Position numbers and translations under genes: made by a program. The notes under the pieces were generated by a model. It did not search any database. It was not told the DNA's origin and saw nothing but the letters and a program-made list of their open reading frames with translations. Shown here piece by piece: positions 8,356-17,668 of a stretch of DNA of 64,000 nt. Every line of letters starts with the position of its first letter. The stretch's first letter is position 1. The stretch lies in the NCBI GenBank assembly GCA_015233565.1, contig JADFXM010000001.1, forward strand, positions 1 to 64,000, read 5' to 3'. Origin of the DNA: Candidatus Rifleibacteriota bacterium (GTDB taxonomy: Bacteria; Muiribacteriota; Ozemobacteria; Ozemobacterales; Ozemobacteraceae).

Positions 8356-10419
8356 TTAGCCGGGAGATTCATAATCGAGATCGTTAAGGATTATATCTAA
8401 AGCATCACTGATTGAAGGTTCCAACTCTCTTTCCCGTCCCGGTAATTTCTCCAAAGTAAAGTCTCTTCCGGGCAAATCTGAGAACACTAAATAAACTTTG
8501 TAATCAATCATCTGCTTTTTTTGAGATTTAAGGAATTTGGCAAAATGGGAGAGCTCAACGTCTACTGCATCAAATCCGTTTTTCCGTAGATTGCCAAGGA
8601 AATCATTTGTTTCCTGAAGTGGTGAAAAGACCGAAAAAACTTTCCCGGTTTTCAACTGAACTCTAGCCCATTCTGGCTTCTTTGCAACATTTTCGGAAAG
8701 AGTGAAAGTCCCGGACAGATCAGAAACTTCTTTTGGAACGATCACTTCTCCGATTTGGGAATCTGATGCAAGAGCTCCACAACTACCGAAAAAGAAGATT
8801 TTCCGAATCTTCTTTTCGTTTACTAATATATCCATCAAAGCGTTTATTTGATCTCCATAAACGCTTTGTGTAAGAAGGAGAGTTTTTGGCTTTCCCATCG
8901 AATCGCTGAAAGCAGCAATAGTGTGGGGAAGATCTTCGTTTGTGAAATGTTTTTGCGGCCATGAATCAGGCGGTCTGGCAGCCAACAGGTCTTCATTTTG
9001 TTTCAATTTAAGCCACTTTTCATTAATTTTGCTGTCTCTGATCGCCCATTTTGAAGGATGTACTCTAAACAAGGTTACTCTTCGAGCGAGGTTGTTCAGA
9101 ACTTTCCAGTGGAAGCCAATTATCGCCGCATCGACCGTTTCAGGAATCACTTTTTCCAGGCACTTTCGATATATCCCTTTCATTACTTCTGAATAATCCA
9201 GGGAATCTGAGGACTTTACAATAGAGAAGGAATCTGTCGGGCGCCCATGCAGATATAATGCACAAGCCAACAATGCTTGCGTTTGAAGCTCCCGCGAAGT
9301 TCCGTAAATCCCGGGTATTACTGCCAAATGTTTTCCTGATCGCGCTTTTCCTATTAAAAGAGTTGTGGTAATTTTCGATCTGGACCGTGTAACCAAGGCT
9401 CCCTCTAAAACTCCTTGTGAGCGAAGCCAGGCATGTAAGCTTTTCTCTGACCCGGCAAAAACAAAAATTTCAAGGTCAGGTTTAGATAAAATCTTCAAAC
9501 CAAGGGGTGTAAATTTTTGTTGTACATAGTCTCTCAAATTGGACAAGGAGTGTGATACGGAAAAATCGATCTTTTTAACTTGTTCTGAGGGTTTAAAAAC
9601 AGAATATGAGTCCAATTTATCAGACTCTGAAGCAATCGTATGAAAAGGAAGTACTAATTGTGATTCGTCGAACTTCTTGCAATCACTCAATCGTCTGGCA
9701 ACTTCTATTATACCCTCGAGCCATTCTGACGTGGAAGCAACTCCATACATTCCCGAAAGTATGATTTCAGCAGCTACCGGAAAAGGAGTTTCAGAAAACA
9801 ATTCTTTCAGATTGCCCTCGGAGCATGCTTTTCGCAAATTGGTGGAAGAAAGACTTTCCTCTTTATAATCAGGAAGAAAATTTACAAAATTAGCGAGAGT
9901 AGAATTTCTGATTCTTTCAGGAAGAGAACTTTTTTCCTGACGTGATTTTATTACTAATTGATAATTCTCACCAAGTCTTTTGAAATCACTGCTTTCCTCC
10001 ATTTTTCCAATCGAATCTGAGCCTAAAATGTGGAAAATTTTGTCTTTGGGATATTTGGAAATAACCAATTCTATTAGATACTCAGAAGGATTTGCTTGAA
10101 AAGCTGGCGCATTTTCAGATTCAGGGTTTCCGACCGATAAAACCTCGATTTTCGGATTATTAATTACGGTCAAAGCTCTTTTTATCAAAAATACTCTGGT
10201 TTGCAGATCAGAAATGCTTTTATCCACTTGACTGAAATTAGGAACAAAAATCAACTTGTCCAGCTTAAGTTTACTGATTGCATCAACTGCAATTCTTAGA
10301 TGGGAATTATGTATAGGATCAAAAGATCCCGGAAAAATTCCTATTCTTTTTTGGGATGCAAAAACAGAATTTGTAAGGATAAAAAAAGAAATCAGCAAAA
10401 GAAAAAATCGTTTTTTCAT
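8356..10419 (-). CDS. Exported protein with N-terminal NadD-like nucleotidyltransferase domain and C-terminal nucleoside-phosphorylase-like region
   Basis: Signal peptide MKKRFFLLLISFFILTNSVFAS, then KRIGIFPGSFDPIHNSHLRIA (NadD/CTP-transf-like), LSSTNLRKA (ISSTxIR-like); C-terminus FFGSCGAL...IGEVIVPKEVSDLSGTF...VDVELSHFAKFL resembles the PNP/UDP family. Confidence 0.7.
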   Translation of the reverse strand: MKKRFFLLLISFFILTNSVFASQKRIGIFPGSFDPIHNSHLRIAVDAISKLKLDKLIFVPNFSQVDKSISDLQTRVFLIKRALTVINNPKIEVLSVGNPESENAPAFQANPSEYLIELVISKYPKDKIFHILGSDSIGKMEESSDFKRLGENYQLVIKSRQEKSSLPERIRNSTLANFVNFLPDYKEESLSSTNLRKACSEGNLKELFSETPFPVAAEIILSGMYGVASTSEWLEGIIEVARRLSDCKKFDESQLVLPFHTIASESDKLDSYSVFKPSEQVKKIDFSVSHSLSNLRDYVQQKFTPLGLKILSKPDLEIFVFAGSEKSLHAWLRSQGVLEGALVTRSRSKITTTLLIGKARSGKHLAVIPGIYGTSRELQTQALLACALYLHGRPTDSFSIVKSSDSLDYSEVMKGIYRKCLEKVIPETVDAAIIGFHWKVLNNLARRVTLFRVHPSKWAIRDSKINEKWLKLKQNEDLLAARPPDSWPQKHFTNEDLPHTIAAFSDSMGKPKTLLLTQSVYGDQINALMDILVNEKKIRKIFFFGSCGALASDSQIGEVIVPKEVSDLSGTFTLSENVAKKPEWARVQLKTGKVFSVFSPLQETNDFLGNLRKNGFDAVDVELSHFAKFLKSQKKQMIDYKVYLVFSDLPGRDFTLEKLPGRERELEPSISDALDIILNDLDYESPG

Positions 10420-10744
10420 ATGCCTCCTCTTCTATTGATATTCATTTAACAGAGTTTTGACTTCATTTCTAGTTTCAAAGACACATTGTCCATTATGATT
10501 CTGATTCCGTCTAATCGTATTTCAAAGTTGAACGTCTCATTGCTCAAACTCTCGCTTAATATGACTTTTCCATAACTCTGCCGGAAAATGTCCCAAAAAG
10601 AGCTTTTCTTGCAATCTTCAAAGTTATCAATTACACATTCATGCTTGTTTCACCATACCGATTTTTCAGAAAACATTACGATTTGAAATTTTCCAAGCGG
10701 TTCAATGCTTGATTCAGCGTTTTAAAAAAAATTTGAATTTAACT

Positions 10745-11953
10745 TCATTTCAGTGATTTTTGATTTTCAGCAAAATTTCCAAAAAAATACAAAAGAATTT
10801 TATCAAAACGTTCTGCCCAATCACTTTCGTGGTGTCTTCCTCCCGCAACTTCAAGATAATAATAGTCGCGACCAGGTAACAACCCTTTCTCCAAAAATAT
10901 TTTTTCTAGGTCTCTGGTGTTCTGAATTCCTTCGTTGAATTCTGAAATATCGTCTCCCTCCTGGGATCCCATGTCAAGCCAAAAACGAACCCCCTTCAAC
11001 CATTCCCCAGTTTTTTTGACTTGTTTCAGAATCCAGGCATTGCCAACCCAGAGTCCCGGCGACACTATTCCGCACATCGAAAAAACTTGTGGATATTTGG
11101 AACAAATATACAATGAAACCAATCCGCCAAAAGAAGAACCACAAATCCCGGTTGTTTCTTTCCCTGGCAAGGTACGGTAGGTTTTATCGATGAAGGGCTT
11201 TACTTCTTCCACGACAAATTTTGCGTATTTTGAGGCTTTTCCACCTTTTTGCCGTTCCTTGTCGCGAATTGGAAGATATTCGTCGACCCGGTCTTCGTTA
11301 TTATATATTCCAACTATAATCATGGGTGGAAGTCGACCCGATTTGATCAACCTTTCAGCAGTTTCATCAGCTTGCCATTCAAATCCTGAAGAGCAAGTCG
11401 AAGCATCAAAAATGTTCTGCCCGTCATGCATATAAAAAACCGGGCATCGCATTTTCCTTTGTTTTTCATAATCGGGGGGAAGATAAACAATGATAGTTCT
11501 CTCATTTTTCAGATTGGAGGAATAGAATTTCTTGTGAAATCTGATATCTCCGGTTAACGTTGATGGGACAGGCCCACCTCCCCACTTTTCGACGATTACG
11601 TCTATTGTGGAATCCTGAATTGCAGTCAATCTTCTGTCCTTGATATCCAACCCTTTCGAGTTTTTTTCAACTGATTTCCAATCCCCTTGTGTAATTTTGA
11701 ATGAAAGCGGGGTATTAATCGGAACTTCAAGATTAAAATGCCAGCTTTTATCCTTTTCTTGAAACAATCTGACTCCATCGGGTTTCCATGATCCGAGTTT
11801 TTCATGATTACCCGCGAGGAAGACACCTTTATTTTTGTCAGTGTCTTTCGGAACTTGAACATTGAATTCAATTTTTATCATCTTTTCACCAAAAACCTGA
11901 TTAGGAGAAAACAGCAAAAGTAACAGAGTAGCCCAAATAAAGAAAAAGTTCAT
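10745..11953 (-). CDS. Exported esterase (esterase D/enterochelin esterase-like alpha/beta hydrolase) with N-terminal CBM20/48-like domain
   Basis: Signal peptide MNFFFIWATLLLLLFSPNQVFG; VFLAGNHEKLGSWKPDGVRLFQ (CBM20-like); RTIIVYLPPDYEKQ...VFYMHDGQNIF, nucleophile elbow GSSFGG. Start refined to 11953 (RBS AGGAGAG). Confidence 0.85.
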   Translation of the reverse strand: MNFFFIWATLLLLLFSPNQVFGEKMIKIEFNVQVPKDTDKNKGVFLAGNHEKLGSWKPDGVRLFQEKDKSWHFNLEVPINTPLSFKITQGDWKSVEKNSKGLDIKDRRLTAIQDSTIDVIVEKWGGGPVPSTLTGDIRFHKKFYSSNLKNERTIIVYLPPDYEKQRKMRCPVFYMHDGQNIFDASTCSSGFEWQADETAERLIKSGRLPPMIIVGIYNNEDRVDEYLPIRDKERQKGGKASKYAKFVVEEVKPFIDKTYRTLPGKETTGICGSSFGGLVSLYICSKYPQVFSMCGIVSPGLWVGNAWILKQVKKTGEWLKGVRFWLDMGSQEGDDISEFNEGIQNTRDLEKIFLEKGLLPGRDYYYLEVAGGRHHESDWAERFDKILLYFFGNFAENQKSLK

Positions 11954-12013
11954 TTTTCTCTCCTGATAATGACCTACTATTCCCTTGCAACAGTTAGGTC
12001 TCAATTTTACTTG

Positions 12014-12943
12014 TCATTTAAATGGAAAAAGAGTCTCAATTTCTTCCACAAACCGGAAGGAAGTTGCTTTCTTGCCAGGAAATGGATTCTGTGCACACCC
12101 GACACAAGGGGCCCCTGCTTTGGTACATGTGTTGCTTTCACCATTCCATAGTCTGGAATTGCAATCTGCTATGGTTCTTGGCCCTTTGCAACCTAGCTGA
12201 ATCAGACAACCTTCATCAGAATATGATTTAGCAAATTTTTTAGCCTGAAAATCAGGTAATTTCGAGCATTTTTCATGTATTCTATTGGAAAAAAAAGCTT
12301 GTGGTCGACCCTGCGAGTCGAGCTTAAGTTGATCAATTCCAAACGCAACAGCATATGCCAGACTTCCAACCAACCAATCAGGATGTACTGGGCAACCTGG
12401 AACCACTACAACTTTTTTGTTAATACCCTTGGCTTTAAGAAAATCCGGAACACTCATTGCGCCGGTTGGATTTCCTTCCGCACCTGAAATTCCACCGTAG
12501 GAGGCACATGTACCAATAGCAAATACTGCCAATGAATTCTGGGCCGATTCCACAACCTGGTCAGGAAATTTTTTCCCACCTATTACACATGCTTCGCCCA
12601 TTGTTGCGGGAATAGCCCCTTCAATTATCAAATAATACCCTCCGGCATTTGTTGTCGATTTAACTATTTCGCAAGCTTTTTCTCCAGTTGCTGCTGAAAT
12701 AGTTGAATTAAAAACAAGTGGAGCCTTTTTAGTCAGTATCTCCGCAATTCCCAACGGGGTGGAGTTGAGAAATGAAACTGAACATCCCGAACAGCAAAGC
12801 CCCTGGAGCCAGAGCGAATAAGGTTTTTGAGTGGTTTCACGGAGCGCTGCAGCAAGCTTCTTCGTTGAGGCCGGGTTTAATCCGAAAAGGACAGCAAGTT
12901 GTCCACAGAATTTTATAAAATCTCGTCTCGAAAAATTCGACAT
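12014..12943 (-). CDS. [NiFe]-hydrogenase small subunit, Tat-exported
   Basis: Tat motif SRRDFIKFCG; LQGLCCSGCSVSFLN proximal cluster, GTCASYGGISGAEGNPTGA, VPGCPVHPDWLVG, C-terminal Fe-S ligands; RBS AGGAGG before ATG at 12943. Confidence 0.95.
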   Translation of the reverse strand: MSNFSRRDFIKFCGQLAVLFGLNPASTKKLAAALRETTQKPYSLWLQGLCCSGCSVSFLNSTPLGIAEILTKKAPLVFNSTISAATGEKACEIVKSTTNAGGYYLIIEGAIPATMGEACVIGGKKFPDQVVESAQNSLAVFAIGTCASYGGISGAEGNPTGAMSVPDFLKAKGINKKVVVVPGCPVHPDWLVGSLAYAVAFGIDQLKLDSQGRPQAFFSNRIHEKCSKLPDFQAKKFAKSYSDEGCLIQLGCKGPRTIADCNSRLWNGESNTCTKAGAPCVGCAQNPFPGKKATSFRFVEEIETLFPFK

Positions 12944-12962
12944 TTTTTGCCTCCTGGTTAAG

Positions 12963-14474
12963 TCAGTGAACAGCACAAGCAAGGCACGGGTCGAAAGATC
13001 TTACTACCCTAGCTGCTTCGATTGGATTACCTGGATCAGCAATTGCAGTATCGAGCAATGCTTGTTCAACAGGGCCAGGAGTGCCATTGCTATCTCGCGG
13101 GGAACAATTCCAAGTTGTTGGAACTACACATTGATAGCTTCCAATTTTCCCTCCGGAAAATTGAATCCAGTGGTTAAGTGAACCACGTGGAGCTTCAACG
13201 TAACCCACGCTTTTTCCGGAATCCGGTTGCGTAAAACTCGTAAAAACACCATCACCTGGTTTCAGCTGAGAAATCCATTCCAAACACTTTCTTGCAATAA
13301 TCTTGGTTTCCAGTGCTCGTGCAGCATGCCTCCCAAAGACGGAATGCAATTGAGATATGTTAAGGTTGAGGTATTTGAGAAGATCATCAATTTCCTTAGT
13401 AAAAGGATGATTCTTGTCTGGATAGCTCACCATTGCTCTCGCAAGTGGCCCCACCTCAAGAGGTTTCCCGTTATAACGCGGAGCTTTGATCCATGAGTAG
13501 GCACCGGTCTTTCCGGGGCTTGCATTCGTTTCCCCTTGAGATGGGTGAAGTATTCCGGATGATGAAAAATAAGAAAACTTGGAATCTTCCGTAAAGGCCT
13601 TTTCATCAAGTGCTTCGACCTTGTTTTCAAAACAAACGCCAGAAGGAATAAAATTTTTCAACTGGTTGTTGATTTCCGGAAAGACTCCCACGCACAGAAA
13701 TCCACCCTTCCATGCGCCCACCGAAAAATAGCTAGGAAATGCTTTTGAAATCTCAATTACATCAGGAATATATGATTTTTCAATAAAATCAACCAATTTT
13801 TGCATAATTGTACGATACTTATCAATAGCGTCTTGAGCTGGATGCTCGCTTGACCCGCCAGGGACGATAGAAGCAGAATGAGGCATTTTTCCGGAAAAAA
13901 GAGCGGCTGCCTGATGAGCCATCATGCGCATCTCAAAAGCTTCAAGGTAGTGTTTGATCCCTGTTGTGTTCAACTCAGGATCACCAATGTAATCACCAGA
14001 ATACCTCGGAAGGAAGGGCGAGGCCGGATATAACACGTTTGAACTCAATTGTTCCTTAACCCAGGCTTGAAAACCCAGAAGTGAAGTATCGCTTCCCTGA
14101 TATTTCAAAATAGCCTGAACATCAATGAAATCAAGGGCCGAAAGATGGTAAAAGTGTAGTATGTGAGACTGAATAAAATCAGCTCCAAGCATGAGGTTTC
14201 GTAAAAGAATTGCATTTGAGGGAGGAGCAACGTTAAATGCTGCTTCCAGCGCCGAAACCGATGCTATAGCATGTGAAATCGGACAAATTCCGCAGATACG
14301 TTGTGTAATAATTGGAGCATCCAGGGGGTTACGTCCCTGTAAAATTTGCTCGAAACCCCGAAACATATCTCCACTACAACTGGCGTTATTGATTCGATTG
14401 TTTTCGGTCTCTATTTTAATGGATAAATGCCCTTCAATGCGGGTTACCGGATCCAATGCAATTAATTGACCCAT
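12963..14474 (-). CDS. [NiFe]-hydrogenase large subunit
   Basis: MGQLIALDPVTRIEGHL, RICGICPISHA (L1 motif), C-terminal DPCLACAVH (L2 motif) followed immediately by the stop codon. Confidence 0.97.
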   Translation of the reverse strand: MGQLIALDPVTRIEGHLSIKIETENNRINNASCSGDMFRGFEQILQGRNPLDAPIITQRICGICPISHAIASVSALEAAFNVAPPSNAILLRNLMLGADFIQSHILHFYHLSALDFIDVQAILKYQGSDTSLLGFQAWVKEQLSSNVLYPASPFLPRYSGDYIGDPELNTTGIKHYLEAFEMRMMAHQAAALFSGKMPHSASIVPGGSSEHPAQDAIDKYRTIMQKLVDFIEKSYIPDVIEISKAFPSYFSVGAWKGGFLCVGVFPEINNQLKNFIPSGVCFENKVEALDEKAFTEDSKFSYFSSSGILHPSQGETNASPGKTGAYSWIKAPRYNGKPLEVGPLARAMVSYPDKNHPFTKEIDDLLKYLNLNISQLHSVFGRHAARALETKIIARKCLEWISQLKPGDGVFTSFTQPDSGKSVGYVEAPRGSLNHWIQFSGGKIGSYQCVVPTTWNCSPRDSNGTPGPVEQALLDTAIADPGNPIEAARVVRSFDPCLACAVH

Positions 14475-14756
14475 AATTGAGTTCCTTTTTAAAAAGTTTT
14501 CACCCTAGAAGGGGGTAACACAAGGATTCTGTACTAAATATGACTCTGGTGGCAATTCGCTTTGGAATTCTTTTGGGATTTTGCCATAGTATACATCAAA
14601 TAAACCTTTCGGGATTTATTTCCCGGGGAAGAATTTTAGGAGTAATAGTTGCCTTATTTACGCCTTTTAATTATTCTAATCCATTCTGGATTATATAGTT
14701 ATCGAAAAAATAAATCAAACAAGTGAAATGCAGTAAGAGCGGGCAACCAGGCTTCT

Positions 14757-16277
14757 TTACTTCATAAGCCGACGCATCAGGGGAAGGCGTTCGTCTGATT
14801 CATCGACATAGGGTGTCAAATCCAGATCATGTGGTACTCGCAAAACAGGTTTTCGGTCAATCAAATCAATTTGTTTGACAAAGAAGTCATCATACCCTTT
14901 CCATGATATTCCAGCAGCTTCAACCCCGGCTTGTTCAATTCGAAGAGCCATCTGATGCGCTTCGTGATAACAAAGTCCGAATTCATCAATAAATGCCTTT
15001 TCAATAGCTTCATGAATAACCAAAAAAGGATCAACCTTTATTCTTTTTCCTTGCGGGTCAGCAAAATCAATTGGGAGAGAACGATCAATATAAATGTTTC
15101 TACCATTAGTTTTGGAATATCCAGCAACATAAGGAATATCAAAAGTTCTGTCATGTAAGGTTGCAATCCAGATTGCATCAGTAACTTTATTCATTTTTTC
15201 AAGGGAAGGAACGCAAAGTGATCGAGATAACAGTCTCTCATCAGCATTGCCTAAATCGGCCATGGAAAAACCAATCGCCTTGGCAACTTGCTCAATCAAA
15301 CGCGCTGCAACCTCTTTTGAAAGATCGGAAGTTAGTGCGAGATGTTTTTCCAGAGCCCGTTCAATCCGGGCACGATACAAATATATGGTTACAAGCGGGA
15401 CTGCCAGATTGTCTTTGCTCACCAAATCAGTAGCTGTGATTTCAGGGTTAGTAATAAAAGCTCCATCACCAGCGAATGTTCCCAGAGAGTCGCTATTTGC
15501 TTGGATTTTGAGTTTGCTCTCACTTACTATTCTGCGCATCCCTCTGATTAACCAATAATCAGAGTATAACCAGTTTTGTTCTGGTGGTCGTTGCGAACTT
15601 AAAGCTTTGAGAAAAAACAGAGAAAAAACTTTCTGACAATTTCCAGAATCTTGTTCTAATAATCGAAGAGAAATAAGAGGTAGGTATCCCTGAGATCGAG
15701 TAAGTTTGCTCAAAAAAACCTTGAGCCATTGATATAATTTATTACCTGGGCATTCAGTTACAGCTAAATCTCTGTGACCAAAAATATTTTCTGGTTTCAA
15801 TTCGTATTCCTTCATTTTTGCAATCAAAAGTTCTGACAAAGCTTTTGTCGCTTGCGCTGTCGGGTCTTTTTCCTGATAATTCCCAAGCATGCAGATCATC
15901 AGCTTATTTTTCAGATCATACTTTGTCCCTGAATCTCCCTGAAATCCTGAATTTCGGCCCTCGTAGATCCTTCCCGAAGGGGCAATGAGGTAATGATAAG
16001 CTGTATCACCCCAATTTTTATCGTCCATATGGAAGGATTGAATCCCCTTCAATACCTTTGTTTCATTGTCTGGTTCAGGTGCAGTGCCGGCAGAATGATG
16101 GACAACAATGGCAGTGATCTTAATTTGAGGAATCATTTTGCTTTCAACAGCCTGAGTTGCATTCCAGGAGTCTCTTGAGAATATGGGCAATTTATCGTCA
16201 GCAGGTACAATCTGATCAGCTGCAAACAAAATTGAAAGCGAAGAGATAAACAAACAAAATATCGCCAAATTTTTCAT
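14757..16277 (-). CDS. Exported N-acetylmuramoyl-L-alanine amidase (PGRP/Amidase_2) with unassigned C-terminal domain
   Basis: Signal peptide MKNLAIFCLFISSLSILFA; AIVVHHSAGT...HYLIAPSGRIYEGR...GHRDLAVTECPGNKLY; C-terminal region with IHEAIEKAF and YHEAHQMA motifs. Confidence 0.88.
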   Translation of the reverse strand: MKNLAIFCLFISSLSILFAADQIVPADDKLPIFSRDSWNATQAVESKMIPQIKITAIVVHHSAGTAPEPDNETKVLKGIQSFHMDDKNWGDTAYHYLIAPSGRIYEGRNSGFQGDSGTKYDLKNKLMICMLGNYQEKDPTAQATKALSELLIAKMKEYELKPENIFGHRDLAVTECPGNKLYQWLKVFLSKLTRSQGYLPLISLRLLEQDSGNCQKVFSLFFLKALSSQRPPEQNWLYSDYWLIRGMRRIVSESKLKIQANSDSLGTFAGDGAFITNPEITATDLVSKDNLAVPLVTIYLYRARIERALEKHLALTSDLSKEVAARLIEQVAKAIGFSMADLGNADERLLSRSLCVPSLEKMNKVTDAIWIATLHDRTFDIPYVAGYSKTNGRNIYIDRSLPIDFADPQGKRIKVDPFLVIHEAIEKAFIDEFGLCYHEAHQMALRIEQAGVEAAGISWKGYDDFFVKQIDLIDRKPVLRVPHDLDLTPYVDESDERLPLMRRLMK

Positions 16278-16598
16278 TTTGACGACCTCCTTTTTCATCT
16301 ACCAAAAAAAACACATAAGTCTCATTACAAAACGCTCATTAGCTAGGGAACAAAAAAAATTATAACATTATCTTTCCCGAAAAAGCTGAATATTTGCAAC
16401 TAATTCAGGGAAAATGCGAAATATTTGAAAGAATGAATGTGTAGAAATTCACAATTTTAATTTTGTTAAGAATTGCTTGAAAATCGTCAAGATCTTTAAA
16501 GATTTCTGCTAAAAACTTATCAAAATTGTAATTTTGTATTGTTGAAAAACAAATCCAAATCTATGCTGGAAGCTATTTTTCATTGTTATTTAGTACTA

Positions 16599-16615
16599 TG
16601 GCATATTAATTGCTT
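16599..16615 (+). promoter_or_regulatory. Candidate sigma-54 promoter upstream of the His-rich exported protein
   Basis: TGGCATATTAATTGCTT: GG-N10-GC spacing with good -24 (TGGCAT) and -12 (TTGCTT) elements, about 53 nt upstream of the ATG. Confidence 0.6.
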
Positions 16616-16667
16616 CATTAATAGTTGTTGGTAAAATCCTGCAGAAAAATAATCGGAGGTCTTGATA

Positions 16668-17153
16668 ATGAGGCGTTTATTGATTGCTTTGGCAGTTTTT
16701 ACTTTTGTTCTTCCTGGGTTGGCTTTCGCTCAATGGGGTGGGCATGGGTATCCTCCTTCTCAACCATTTCCGAATGAAAACCATGGCGGATACAATAACG
16801 GAAACGGAAATAACTTGCCACCGGCGTTTCCTCCTGGAAACAACGGCGGATACAATAACGGAAATAATGGCGGATACAATCCTGGCAATGGCCACGGCTT
16901 TCCTCCCCCACCTCCTACACCTCCTGGCGGCAACTGGGGGCATGGCGACCATGGTTATCCTCCCCCCCCTCCTCCTCCACCCTGGGGTCACGACCATGAT
17001 GGTGGCTGGGGACATGATCATGACCACGATCACGATGGTGGCTGGGGTCATGACCACGACCATGATGGTGGCTGGGGTCACGACCATGACCACGATCACG
17101 ATGGTGGTTGGGGCCATGACCACGACGGACATGATCACCATGGTGGCTTTTGA
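16668..17153 (+). CDS. Exported Gly/Asn/Pro- and His/Asp-rich repeat protein, probable metal-binding
   Basis: Signal peptide MRRLLIALAVFTFVLPGLAFA; GGYNNGN repeats, poly-Pro, then four DGGWGHDHD-type repeats ending GHDHHGGF; RBS CGGAGG before the ATG. Confidence 0.85.
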   Translation: MRRLLIALAVFTFVLPGLAFAQWGGHGYPPSQPFPNENHGGYNNGNGNNLPPAFPPGNNGGYNNGNNGGYNPGNGHGFPPPPPTPPGGNWGHGDHGYPPPPPPPPWGHDHDGGWGHDHDHDHDGGWGHDHDHDGGWGHDHDHDHDGGWGHDHDGHDHHGGF

Positions 17154-17214
17154 TAGCTGAATAGTAATAAGAAAGAATTAAAAACCCATTTTACAAATAT
17201 ACACAAACATTGAG

Positions 17215-17249
17215 AACTCCCTGAACAAAATTCGGGGAGTTTTTTTTTC
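17215..17249 (+). terminator. Rho-independent terminator after the His-rich protein gene
   Basis: AACTCCCTGAACAAAATTCGGGGAGTTTTTTTTT hairpin plus T tract. Confidence 0.85.
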
Positions 17250-17668
17250 GGTTTGATCAAAAGCACCCCATAGTTTCAGGACCAAAATTAAATTCTCCTG
17301 CAATTTTTTTTCAAAGAAAATGCATTAGAATTGCTAAGTAGTCGGAAATAATTAAGTCATCGGCTTTGAATATCTTCGAGTTGTGAAAGGTCCTTAAAAT
17401 TATGTGTTTAATGCAGTCTTTAAGAAAACAAACGATGAGTAATTAATTTTCAATTCCTAAAAGGACTATGAACAGAGCAAATTGAGAAAAATCTATTGGA
17501 ATTTAAAACCTATGAAACTGGTTTTATCAGAAGATTATTATGGTTTGTGAACGTTTGTCTTGTTTTTTTTAAAAAGAATTTATCTGCATTAAAAGCTGTG
17601 ATAAAATAACACCTATATAAAATAACCCTCATATAAAATGAATCCAAAATAAACTGAAAGGAAATAGA

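Noticed and set aside
16677-17141. 154-aa minus-strand and 158-aa plus-strand alternative ORFs over the His-rich repeats
   Set aside because: Shadow frames created by the repeat composition; signal peptide, RBS, promoter and terminator support only the GGWGHDHD frame
16980-17150. Short tandem DNA repeats considered as a CRISPR-like array
   Set aside because: Repeats are in-frame codon repeats of a protein with no unique spacers of constant length; no cas genes
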